Shown: one piece after another, positions 33,677-44,578 of the stretch
How the letters are laid out: every line of letters begins with the position of its first letter
Numbering within the stretch: position 1 is the first letter of the stretch
NCBI GenBank assembly: GCA_003999685.1
Contig: CP021231.1
Coordinates: forward strand, 1,302,001 to 1,366,000
Origin: Taiwanofungus camphoratus
Lineage: Eukaryota; Basidiomycota; Agaricomycetes; Polyporales; Taiwanofungaceae
Direction: 5' to 3'
DNA: 64,000 bases
Position numbers and translations under genes: made by a program
The notes under the pieces: generated by a model
What the model saw: the letters and a program-made list of their open reading frames with translations, nothing else
What the model was told of the DNA's origin: nothing
Databases searched by the model: none

Positions 33677-36600
33677 CTACCGCTTATTTCCTCTTGACCT
33701 CCTCCTGGCCGGTCCCATCCACATCCTATCCCGATCCCAATCAAACCGTTCTCTGTCGGCAGAGGGTCCTCGCGGTACAGGCAGTTCGACAGCCGCTCGA
33801 CTCGGTACGGAACTATGAGTTATGTGGTTGGGGGTTCTAAGGGCACGAGGACCGCTTGGCAGTGGTCGCGATACTGGGACGGTATTCTGGAGCTGTACTC
33901 GGTGAGGGGCGGGATGCAACGGGCGACGGATAGGCACAGGTGTCGTGGTCGATGACAGCGATTCGCCAGACTGAAACGAGCGTGGCTGAGTCGGAGGAGA
34001 ATGCGAGCGAGGTGTATATCGAGGAGCTTTCTGCGGGGGCGGGCTCAATATTTCGCCATCCTCTTGCGAAAGCTGTCGAGGAGGCAGCTGGCGAGGCTTC
34101 GAAACAGGGGGCAATCGACATCCTGCTTCTGGATTAGGAGAAGGAGAGCGGGCCCGATCAACGCGTTGTATATGTAGGGGCGGAGGTGGTTCCGGAAGCG
34201 GTGGACACCCAGCAGTGGCTCCCTCGTCAGCTACGTGAAGACCGCGGGGCAATACATCTTCTATCAATTCTATTTTAGCTTTGAGCGACTCGTGCGCAGG
34301 AAGACAGTCACTGTATGTCGGGCGCCCAGTAGCAATTAACATCTTTTCGTCCCTATCGATGAGATCACCATGGTTTTTCGTATTTAGAACGATGGCACCA
34401 TCCGACGGGTTTGCATCAGAATTTGCAATGGTGGACTGACTACACTGGTTTTTGGGACGTTGTCCGTCGGGTGGTTCAACACTTGCAATAACTGTTGGAG
34501 GAGAGGCTAGGGCTTTGACAAGCTCTTCTTCCCTTTGCTTCTTCTTGCGCTGAGCAAAGTCCTTCAATGATAGCTTCACTTTCGGCGGAGCAGGTGGTGG
34601 CGGCGATGACGACGCCGGGATAGCATGCAATTCTAGGGGTGGTTCCGGCGCAAGTGTATTGGAAGATGACGTTGTCACAACCTCGGGAGATCGGTTCGCG
34701 ATAAGCTCAGGGCTCTCACCCTGAGTGGGCATCTCTGAAGCTGAGACGAGATCGTCCACGGGAGGGGCCAATTGACCGCGACCTGACACCGTCGACCTGT
34801 CCACCACCATTTCCACTGAAGGAGATGCACGAATCAACGGGGGCACCTTAGGTTCTTCCAGGGAGCCTTGAATCATATTGCACTCGTCAGAGCTGGGGGC
34901 CTTGCTTGACGAAGGTACGAGGCACATCGGAGATTGCACGTGGCCCAAAGCCGTCGATTGTTCATGTAATTCTTGAGAACGCGATCTTGAAACATCTGCG
35001 GATGCCGAGCTGATGTGCGATACAGGAGATACAGGAGAGACGGCCGTAGCTGAGCAATTCTCTGAAAAATATGCGGAAGACCCAGATACGACAGGAGAAA
35101 GTAGTGATAAATTAGCGAAAGGAATAGAGGGAGATATCGGTGCATCATTGGGTATGAGCTTATCTGACACTGGGATAGAGACGGTGGATAATAGGTGTGG
35201 GCTAAGTGGCGATGGCAAAGGCGGCGGGGGCATTTCTTTGGGATCTGGAAGCTTGATGAAGCTATACACGCTTTGCGGTTAAGAGAACCACATACCGAAT
35301 ACGTGTTGGTCAACGTCCATCTTCTTGTCTTCCTTCCCGTCATCTCGATCATTTGTACTACCTGACTGATTCGCCGTGTCTATGACGGGACGCTGATCAC
35401 CTTGCACATAGGTTTCGCGCAAAGCTTCAAAGCTCCTGTGTATCCACGCCTTCCGCAACTTGGGGGGCATTTTGGCTTCCAAATTGTCTTCCATATCAAC
35501 GTTAATGATGGGAGACGGAGAACGACAGGAGGATGACCACGCTGAGGTGGTCGTGACCCGATGTTGGGTCCATTGGGGGTATTCTGGAGGGTCAACGGTC
35601 AAAGAGGTGGGAATGAAACTGAAGATGGGACTTACCCTCATTCAAGGCAGAACCAGAATTGTCACTACACTCACGGGTGCTCACTACCGCCGAGGAAGAC
35701 GACTCGCGCTCTTCATGAGTAGTACGGCCCTTTCCCTTGCGAATCCTGGATTTAGCGGAAGACGACTGGACAGTCTTAGAAGTCGTGCTGAGTTCGGGAA
35801 CGGATACGACCTTGCGCACTGACAGTCTGCGCTGACCATCAGTAGCCTCGGACCCCATACGAGATTCGCTCGGCCGCACCACTGACGAACTCTCATCCCG
35901 TAACGCGGTGCTATCCGCTAGCCCGAATGCAGATGGTTCGTGCGAGGTGGAGATCATCTCAACGCCTCCTATTCCTCCTGACATAGGCACGCGCTCCCTC
36001 GTCCTGAATCCCCTCTCGACACCAATCAGTGGACCTAAGTCCACCGACGTACCCGCCCTCTTGTCATTCTCACGCCCCTTCTTTTGGACGCTCGGGTTCT
36101 CCAAGCCCTCCTGCCTCGACATAAATCCAGACGGCGGTGACGGCGATGGTGTGGGCGGCGTTTGGCTCTCGATGAATTCGACCATGCGCGCCAGGGCGCA
36201 GTCTCGTGCATGGGAGCCACACGCACAGGTTGTGAACGTCGAAGACAGGGCGTGCAGCAGTGAGGTCATCTGATGGCGAAACGTTTGTATCTGATGCGGG
36301 CTAGCGACGAGACTACTCCGTCAAAGTTATCAACGAACAAGGAGGGGTAGCACTCACGGGAAGATGTGCGGGCTATCGATGAGCGCAGGTAGGTGGTGTA
36401 TCACGTTCCCGTCGTCCCATTCCCACCCTAGTACGACTTCCTCGTTCGCCTTCAGATCCCGGAGCGCGAAGATGCCGAAAGTCAACGTCTCGTCATTATC
36501 AGAGCTATTTCCGTTGTTCATCTGTTGAGTCGCCCTGGAACGCTTCCCCCGCGGACATAGTACCGGGCGTAGAACAGCGTTCGGCCTGCACCCGCTGCGC

Positions 36601-37610
36601 ACGAACCGGCCCTCATTTCCTGTAATGCGCGCATCGAGTGCGACGTCAAGGGGCGGGCCAATGAGATGGACAAAAGGTTTCGGCATGCCCAAATGTGCGT
36701 AGACGTTCAACGGGTCGGATAGGTAGGCAGTGGAGGAGATAATAGTAGAGGTGAACGGGGTGATCAACTTGGAAGATTGGATGGGGTGGGTAGCGTGGAC
36801 CGAGCAAGAAGGCGGGCGGACGGAAGGATTGAGGTTCATACCTAGTGGCGAATGCGATATCGATGACTTCGGAAGGGGTTGCAGACTGATTTGTGAAGAC
36901 GTGGAGATAGAATCAGGCGACATGAGAGCGGGCGTTGAGCAAGGAGAAACAGGAGTAGGGGGATTGGAGTGTAGGGCAGTAACGCCCCTCCAATGTGTTG
37001 CCACCCGACGCAGCTTGTCGCGAGTGTCGTCGTTAGGGATGATGTCTTTGTCGATATGGACGTAGCCGAGCGTCCACGGCTCGTCGATGTCGACCGGCTC
37101 GTCTTCGGCGGACTGCTGAACGTTTATCGAGGATCTTCGCTTCCGTTTATGCTGGCCGCCTTCTACAGCCATCGCATTTGGCCGGCGGGGCCTCCTCTCA
37201 ACTCCAGGACTGACTCGCCGCTTCTGCTTATCTACTTGACCTTCGCGAGCCAATGCTGCTGCCTTCTGGCGCGCCTTCTGTACCTTAATCGCATGCTCCC
37301 TATCCACAGGTCTCGGACGACACACCCAACACTCCCACTCGTCCGGGACTTCGGTTTCGACAATATCGAAGCAAGCAGCATGGCACCAGCGGGAACAAGA
37401 GTCGCAGCCAATAGAGAAGCCGTCATCGTATGTGAAGCCACAGATGCAATTAATAGAGTCAGAGCCAGTAGCAGTTGATTCTTCGCCTGAGGGAAAGGCA
37501 GACGACGAAGAACTTTGTTTGCGCTTCAGGGGGATAGTCGACGCCGATGCCGAGATGGAATGGAGACCAAGGAGACCAAGCGCGGCTTCCGTTGCATCGT
37601 TGCGCATCAC
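33677..37610 (-). CDS. set3: Set3-like PHD-finger and SET-domain protein
   Basis: Four exons (37610-36358, 36300-35636, 35583-35296, 35244-33677) join to 1257 residues. Near residue 55 a PHD finger reads CICGFTYDDGFSIGCDSC then WCHAACF and WECWVC, a C4HC3 zinc site that in this family reads methylated histone H3K4. A SET domain lies near residues 310-410, with RFVRSGCRPNAV in place of the catalytic RFxNHSCxPN and a final GWEWDDG. Loss of the NHS core is usual in the Set3/MLL5 group, which is thought not to methylate and instead anchors the Set3 histone deacetylase complex. The rest is disordered and Ser/Pro-rich, with a basic coiled segment near FAQRKKKQREEELVKAL and an Arg-rich end. It should be nuclear and act in transcriptional repression. 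Confidence 0.9.
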
Positions 37611-40600
37611 GCAGAGCGCGGATCGACAAGCAATGTACAGACAAGCAGGAGAGAAGGAAAGCCTTGAAGTGCACCAAGGTTGTCAAGAGAAATTGTTCGT
37701 CGGAACGAGCTTGAGATAGATAGAGCTGTGCTTGCTTTGCCGGACGGCCCTGATAAACAAGCATCAACAAGTTGCTCACTCACCGCACTCACCATCTTGT
37801 ACAGCGTCCAGCGTGCCATTCCAGACGACCGAGTCATCAAAGAACTGCTCCTGGATTATAACCTTGCCTTCGTCAATTTACTTTACCCAGTTTCCGACTA
37901 AAAAGATCCGAGCGATCCTCTCTAACCTGCATGCAACATGACACACCTCGTTATTTCCACTGCTGATCCTTTCGGCCATTTCTAGCTTGCCTCATGCCTT
38001 CTACGCTATGCTATGGAGATCGGTCAGTACCTGTGCTAGGAGGTTGGCTATCCAGGATCACGACATACTTGACACCTCATCTCGTTCAAAGCATTACTTG
38101 CAGTTTCGCACCCGCAGTCGTTGTCACAAGGTTGCTCAAGCAGCCAGCGTGGCACTCAACTATGCATCGGGCCGTGAGGCCTGTGTCAGGTGGGAATGAC
38201 GGCAAAGATGCAGACTGTTTTCATTTGCCGGCAGCAGTCGTGGCACATTTTCCTGGCATCGCCACATTCGGTTGAGACCGACTTGGCTGTATTTCCGATT
38301 TCCAGCTTCAACTCGAGTTGACCTATTTGTGATCCCGCTTATTGACTTTCTAGCGTATCCAGGCCAGCATCTCAACTACAGTCAGCTGTGCATTTGTCAC
38401 GGCACCGGGGGCTAGGACTGTCCACGGTCCCCGAGAAGTTAACATCGGTGAAGCATCTCGAACGGATTTTTGATCAAATTTGACCGCCCAACCTTGGTAT
38501 GCTGCTGCGAGCCTGTCAATACGCAATCCTATGCTTCCATGCTCGAAGCTCGTGCGGATCGAGGCCACCAGCTAAAATACCTCGTACTGGCATACGCCAT
38601 CCGTGGACGGCCAATACTTATGCCTTATACACACGCGCGTAACAACTGCACCTTGAGAGCCACTAGTAGAGTGTTTGAACAATAATATTCTTCAAGGCCT
38701 CATAGTAACGTCCGTACTCATCTGAATATTCTGACAATGGACATGGACGTGCAAACTTTATCCACGCTTACAGGACCTGTCAGTGGCATGAGTTTTGCCT
38801 CATACCATCTCTGAACGAATCAAGCCGTCTGTTCGATTACACCTGGCTGGCTGTCTCAATTCAACCCTGTACCTCTCCCATCTTGCGTGAATCTTTCTGT
38901 TCGTTGATGTTACTCCTTCTAGCTGTGTCCCAGACTCTCGAGCGTGATGTTCTAGTGCATCAGTTGCTGACAGTAAGAAAAAGATCATAGGAATCAATAA
39001 TAGTACAGAAGATGCAATGGAAAGAATGACAAGGACGATATACACACACTGAATGCGGACCTGTGCTCCTACCACCTCCCTACGTTCCTTAAATATCGAT
39101 GCTGTCTTTGCCAGGTGACCAGACACCGAATTCCACCAGGAAGTGGTGATCATACATATGTTTACAGAATTTGCTGATGCCTTTCAGGAACAGTCCTGGC
39201 TAGAGAGTGTATGAAGGACGGGTTCAGGTACGTTGCGATTTTGCGAGGGGCAGTCCGCGAGACCCCTCTATGAGTGACGGATTAGACAGAAATTCTCACA
39301 CCACTCGATATATACATTTTGAAGTCAGCTCTGCTACTTGATCAATTGAATGTTACCAATCAGCGAAAAGAACGCGGATGACAGTGGGGCGAACCTGTTT
39401 CTCGTCCGAACCGTAAACAAGGTCCTAGTGTTATAATACGGACGAGCATTGTACATGGTACGCCATCAGTACAAAGTCTGGAACGTACTTATCAGGGTCA
39501 TTATCAGGGATGCCAACCAGTGAATTTGCGAGGGTTCTATTCTCCCGCATCGATGCGTTGCACGTCTACCAAATCTAATACCGAAGAAGCAGAAAAAGAA
39601 GCAGAAATAAAGGATGGTGAAAGCATGTGCATTGATGCTCTACAGTACATACATAGCAGCTTTCCCATACCTTCAGGAGGGTGCCCTAAGCACGTGCAGC
39701 CTGAGGGAAGAAGAAATATTCGAGAACTTCATTCTAACCTGACAGTCTCAATGCAGAAGATCGGCACTGAAGTAGCCATGAGTAGCGCAATGTGAGCAGA
39801 GTGTAACATGTAGCTTACGCCGTGAATTATGCGCAATGTCGTCAAATCGAACTGGGAGACGACGGGTATTGTTTCGGTCGCCAGTCGCTCAAAGTATGAG
39901 CTAGAAAAACAAGGAGTGGCACGAAAGATATTACTCTTCTGATCACAGGAGAGCCTGCCGGTGACCAATATTAAGAGTCGCGCGACACCGGGGATGGAAC
40001 GACCAAACACTGGGCACCGAGCCGGAACACAGGCTTGATGGGTATGCGGCCCATTGCGTGGATGGCGGCCGACATATCAGAGCTCAGCCGGGGGTATTGC
40101 TTGAGGCAGTGTACAACCCCGGTACTGTATATGACGGGTGTGTGGTTATCTCAAGTCGTGTTCACATTGGAGGCCTCTCAGCGTGATGGCCTCGAGGTTA
40201 ATGCGTCGATTCGGCGGCGTCCGGCGGTCTCGGTTTGTGAAAATACTTATCTAACATTCAAAATAGGATATGGAAAGAGAGGACGCCGTGATACTTGGGT
40301 GCCACGTCAATATTGTGCAGGGTTGGCTCCAAGCATGTGCGGTAGATCGTGGTCAGGAATCGACAACTGTGGAGATGCGGCTGTGAGCGGAATTGGTCCG
40401 TCTGTTATAGTACTAGTACAGCGTAGGGTTGGACCTGGATAAGTCTGGCCGCAGTTTTTTGGGAGATCATCAAACTTGGTCGATGTCGTTGGCTTCGGAA
40501 TTTCTTCAAGTTTCAAATTTCAAGGACCCAAAGTGATAGTTTGTGATAAGAGAAGCGCGCCACCCTAACAGCGGTATCGAGGCCCTGAAATTGCGATTCC

Positions 40601-40995
40601 GAGGGGATCGCACCGAGAGATGTGGGCGGCGCGCGTCCCTGAGAAGCTGGATTCCGCAGGGGAATGCCGATCGAACGGTTCGATCTATAGATAGTAAATA
40701 ACCATTTCATATACTTACTCACCGCAACTCCACATTTCCGGCCTTATCGGACACAAGCTTGGGCCGTCCACTCTACAGCCTAGTCAATTCAAACTGGAGT
40801 AACAGGAGTCCCGCCTTGGCTCTGTCGGCCCACCATGCCGTTGGTACTCTTCGATCTTCCAAACGTCTAGACGCCTGTTGCCTATTGTCGAATGCGATTT
40901 GTTGTCTTCCTCGGATACCTTGTGACCTGCCAGTGCCCTGCTCCTCATATATCACTTGGATGCCCATCACCCAGCCGGCTTGATCATCTTGCAAC
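37611..40995. other. Long gene-poor stretch
   Basis: About 3.4 kb without a firm gene. One minus-strand frame at 38800-39153 has a strongly hydrophobic segment and is listed separately. The others are short and without motifs or matching splice sites. Confidence 0.45.
38800..39153 (-). CDS. Possible small membrane protein, weak
   Basis: A 117-residue frame contains one hydrophobic stretch of about 28 residues (VYIVLVILSIASSVLLLIPM and following) between charged flanks, so a single membrane span could form. No homologous family is recognised, no intron joins are needed and no second copy is seen in the window. It could be a real orphan gene, an exon of a decayed gene, or chance. Confidence 0.25.
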   Translation of the reverse strand: MITTSWWNSVSGHLAKTASIFKERREVVGAQVRIQCVYIVLVILSIASSVLLLIPMIFFLLSATDALEHHARESGTQLEGVTSTNRKIHARWERYRVELRQPARCNRTDGLIRSEMV

Positions 40996-42133
40996 ATGTC
41001 TTTAGGCTCAAACACACTCAACGCCAACTCTCGAGTATGGTTCAGTGAGTTTTCCTTGCTCATGAACGAAGCACGGCGCTGATTGTGGTCCTTCCGCACA
41101 GTCACCGGAAGCTCACAAGGGATCGGTCGTGCGTTACTCGAGGAACTCCTCGTCTCGCGGGAGCGAGTCGTCGCCACATTGCGCAAGCCCGCCGTGCTCG
41201 CCTCCCTCACTCAAAAATACCCGCCTTCCCAGCTCCTTGTGCTTCCTCTCGACGTCACCAAACCCGACCAGATCAAGAGCGCCTTCGAGGAGGTCAAGAA
41301 GCATTTCGGAAGACTCGACGTTGTCGTAAACAATGCTGGTACGCCTCATTCGTGCCTCGAATATGGTTTGATAATGCCCAGATTCCTCCAGGCCAGGGTC
41401 TTATGGCCGAGATCGAGGGCGTCTCGGACGAGGAGGCGCGAAAGCAGATGGACGTGCTCTTCTGGGGCCCCTTTCATGTCATCAAGGAGGCACGTCACTC
41501 GTTCCACACGTCGTTATAGCGAGATTGACAAGTGCTTTCCAGGCCATACCTCTCATGAGGGATGTGAATCCGCCTGGCGTCGGCGGCCGAATTTTGAGCA
41601 TCAGTTCCGCGGGCGGGTACAGCGCCAACCCGACCCTGTCCATATACAGCGCAGGAAAATTCGGTGAGCTGCGCGCGGTCCTCCGCTGCGTCCATCGAGC
41701 TGAATCGCGACATGCCACAGCGCTGGAAGGGCTCACCGAGTCGTTCACGAAAGAGATGGACCCTTCCTGGAACATCAAGGGCGTCATCGTCGAGCTCGGG
41801 GGATTCCGCACCGACTGGCTGTCAAGCTCGATGACGATCAAGCCGCCCCTTCCCCCCTACGCCCATCCCGACTCCCCCTGTGCCTTGTTTAGGCACATGA
41901 GCCTCAACATCCCGTATATCGGTGACCCTGCCAAGGCTCCGAAGGCGCTGATCGCGGTAGCAGGGTTGCCGGACCCGCCGTTGCGCATTCAGCTGGGGAC
42001 GGACTCGATGGCGATGGTGAAGACGAGCGCGAAGAAGACGTTGGAAGATGTGGAGAAATGGGCGGACTTTGCGCATCAGACGAACATGGACGGCGTAGAC
42101 AAGAACCAGGTTCTGGCGATGTTCAACATGTAG
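40996..42133 (+). CDS. Classical short-chain dehydrogenase/reductase
   Basis: Five exons (40996-41044, 41102-41338, 41392-41489, 41543-41663, 41721-42133) join to 305 residues. The product has FITGSSQGIGRALLEELL (TGxxxGIG cofactor site), LDVTKPDQI, VVNNAG, then ISSAGGYSANPTLSIYSAGKF with the catalytic Ser, Tyr and Lys (YxxxK), and GGFRTDW. This is a classical SDR of the fungal type that oxidises or reduces alcohols and ketones with NAD(P)(H). No signal peptide is seen. Its position next to two P450s and two terpene-cyclase-like genes makes a tailoring role in that pathway possible. Intron 3 appears to begin with GC at 41490, because the nearby GT would leave an intron of only 33 nt. Confidence 0.88.
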
Positions 42134-42578
42134 GCCGATGCCAATGTCTGAACGCATGTACTATAGTTGTATGGGAGGTGATACGTGTTTGGGCGCGCTG
42201 TTTTACTCGGTTGGTACTGAGGGAGGATTCTGATAATCGTCGCGGAACGTCTCAGTGCTGGATCGTCCGTGTTGCCTTGTCATTTCTACCGATATCGGTA
42301 CAATTCTGAGTTGCAACAGACTTACGTTCAGCAACATAGATTATTCGAAACTTCCAACGACAACATCACATGAGGGGAAAACACGACAAGCAACTAATTC
42401 TTGAATTTCCCAAATCATTGGCGCGACGATTGCAAGTTATTATTCAGTTGTGGGCTGTCGCCCCACTCACTACAATTTCGTATACTGGCTCAGCGGAACA
42501 TGCTCGCTTCTGACCTGTGCTACCTCCATCAGCTTACCGACCACCTCAGGGAGCGCTCTGCTCTCCGAAGCACTCTTT
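42134..42578. other. Convergent intergenic region
   Basis: The 445 bp between the SDR stop and the stop of the next minus-strand gene show no coding signal. Confidence 0.5.
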
Positions 42579-43317
42579 TTATGTATCTATCACCCAATGC
42601 GGGAAGTAGTCAGCCTCCGTGTTGCACTCTATAGCGTCGCATACCTCCACAGAGTCCCAGCCAGTCATGAACACGTACACATCGTCCTCCTCTATTGTGT
42701 TCCCGAAACACGACGCATGCAGTCCGGGGAGCGGCGGTGAGCCTCCGCCTGCCAGCTGCACGAGGAGCGGGGTGACATCGTCGGCGGTCTTGCCTTCCTT
42801 GAGCGTGAGAAAGGCGATGCTTGAAACGGGTGCACGGATGGCTTTCAGAGCATCTGGCGGACAGGAGACATGATGCGCCTCGAAAGGTCCGGGAAGATAT
42901 TTCGCAAGGCCTTCAGCGACCTCGCCAGAAGTCTCTTTGTCCTGGAGCATTGCCATATGGTCCTCATGGCTTTCCCACACTGAAGATGAATGGAGTGTTA
43001 GGACAGGTCAATCGCGACAATGAAGCTCGCGCCAGGCACCGTTCACAAAGTAGAACGTCTGGTTCTCCACCGATATACCGGTGTGTATTCTATTTAAAAA
43101 CAAGCATGCATCGTGAGCTTCCGAACTGCGTGTTCAGATTATCGCTCCAAACTCACGCTTGCAGACCCTTTACATTGGAGGTGATTCGGAGGGCAGGATG
43201 GATCAACCTTGGATTATCGCGAATGGCCTTGGAGCTTGGGGAAGTGCAAATTTCGATTACGGATGCCATTGGAATCCAGCGCAGCATAATGGCTTGTGGG
43301 TTCTCGGTATGAGCCAT
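42579..43317 (-). CDS. Small protein of unknown function, perhaps a dimeric alpha/beta-barrel protein
   Basis: Three exons (43317-43157, 43089-43040, 42979-42579) join to 203 residues starting MAHTENPQAIMLRWIPMASV. No signal peptide or membrane span is visible. The pattern FYFVNVWESHEDHMAML and FMTGWDSVEVCDAI recalls ferredoxin-like dimeric alpha/beta-barrel proteins (antibiotic monooxygenase or stress-barrel types), in which a W-x-S-x-E/D-x-H strand-helix repeat occurs twice; this is a weak resemblance, not an identification. Such folds occur in fungal natural-product clusters as cyclases, monooxygenases or decarboxylases. Here the gene lies between an SDR and a P450. Confidence 0.7.
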
Positions 43318-43910
43318 GGCACTTGAATACCTCGTTCAGTTGCATCAATCAAAGGGCCGCTTTCTATCACAGTGGCAGACTCCGAGATAGCCATTATTTC
43401 AATTTCGTTCGCTAGATATGGTTGGTCGCAGGACGTGGACCCTGTATGCATGTGTTAGGAGGGTGCTGGAGCAGGATTGACAGAATGAGTACTTCCGATG
43501 AGAAGCACAGCAATGGGTGATAATGCGCACGCTCCAGAAGAACATCTCGTTCATTCGCGCTCAAGGTTGCCAATCTTCAACGGTGGCGCGCGACGAGATC
43601 GGAGTGGAAGAATTTAGGGCACAAGAGAATGTCCCCAGTACGGCATCGTGTGCGAATTCAGTGGTGCACCTGAACCGGATCTGCCAGGCTATTGGTCATA
43701 CAACTTTTTTGGATGCGGCTGATAGCTGGTGAATCATATAGCTCTGATATTTACCCACGATGTCGGATGCTGGTGCATGCTGGCTTTCTAGCAATCTTAA
43801 CAATTGGGGATATGGCTCAGTGGGGATGGACTCAGGAGCCATGAAGTCCGGATTGTGATCGTCCCAAACTGTCTTCGGTCTTCGGTCAAGCGCCTATATA
43901 TAGAGGTCTT
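43318..43910. other. Intergenic, no gene seen
   Basis: About 590 bp upstream of the minus-strand unknown gene. No coding signal is seen; it probably includes that gene's promoter. Confidence 0.45.
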
Positions 43911-44470
43911 TCATTCGGAGCTTGTAAGCATTGCAGAGCGGGAATTCAAATAAGGAAACTCGCTCGCGGAGTAAGAATCCCTGACCTCTACTGCCAGTGG
44001 CGATAAGTACTCTTGAGCATGAAGGTTGAAGAAAGTGTCTAGTCTGCCTGGAAATCCTAGCTCTAAATATCCTGAGCTCAGATTCGTCGTATCTTCTTCA
44101 GTTGTGTGTGGAGACACTTCATCAACTGGAGCAGCGGATGGCAGCCAGTGTAGGGATTCTACTTCGCGCAGCAGGGATAACAATACCAATTCGTTCAAAA
44201 TATGGCTTATTGCTGACGTGGTCCGGTTGGTCAGAACGTGACGCTAGCCTGAGTAAGTGATTAACACCGGTAAGTACTAGACTTGATCGATGTTCTCCTT
44301 CAGCAGTCGGCTCAATTGACTAGTGCATTGATCGTGTCAATGCCACTTTTGGTAATAGCAATCGCATCTCACTACGCATTGCAACAGCGCACTTTGAATG
44401 ATTGTAAGTGAAGACTCCTCAAGATGAATCAGATCCTTGTGTCATGGTGCCACTGTGTGATGCCGGACAA
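43911..44470 (+). repeat. Direct repeat copy 1, upstream of P450-1
   Basis: This block resembles 53884-54455 in the same orientation over about 550 bp, with substitutions and small indels. Matching runs include CCTGGAAA..CCTAG/ACTAG and GTAAGTACTAGACTTGATCGAT. Short open frames occur on both strands in both copies but their start and end points differ, so I read it as the promoter/upstream region of P450-1 and not as a gene. Confidence 0.7.
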
Positions 44471-44578
44471 GTGAAACACTGGATACACTGACAAAGTTCC
44501 CATCTGTCCTAGAGACTGGCGCTTGTATGGAGTATCTATGATACTGAATAAAATGGTAGTACAAACCAGCAGGAAGGT

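Noticed and set aside
43911-44241. Possible gene in the direct repeat upstream of P450-1
   Set aside because: Frames on both strands are of similar quality and their ends differ between copies, as expected for conserved non-coding DNA.
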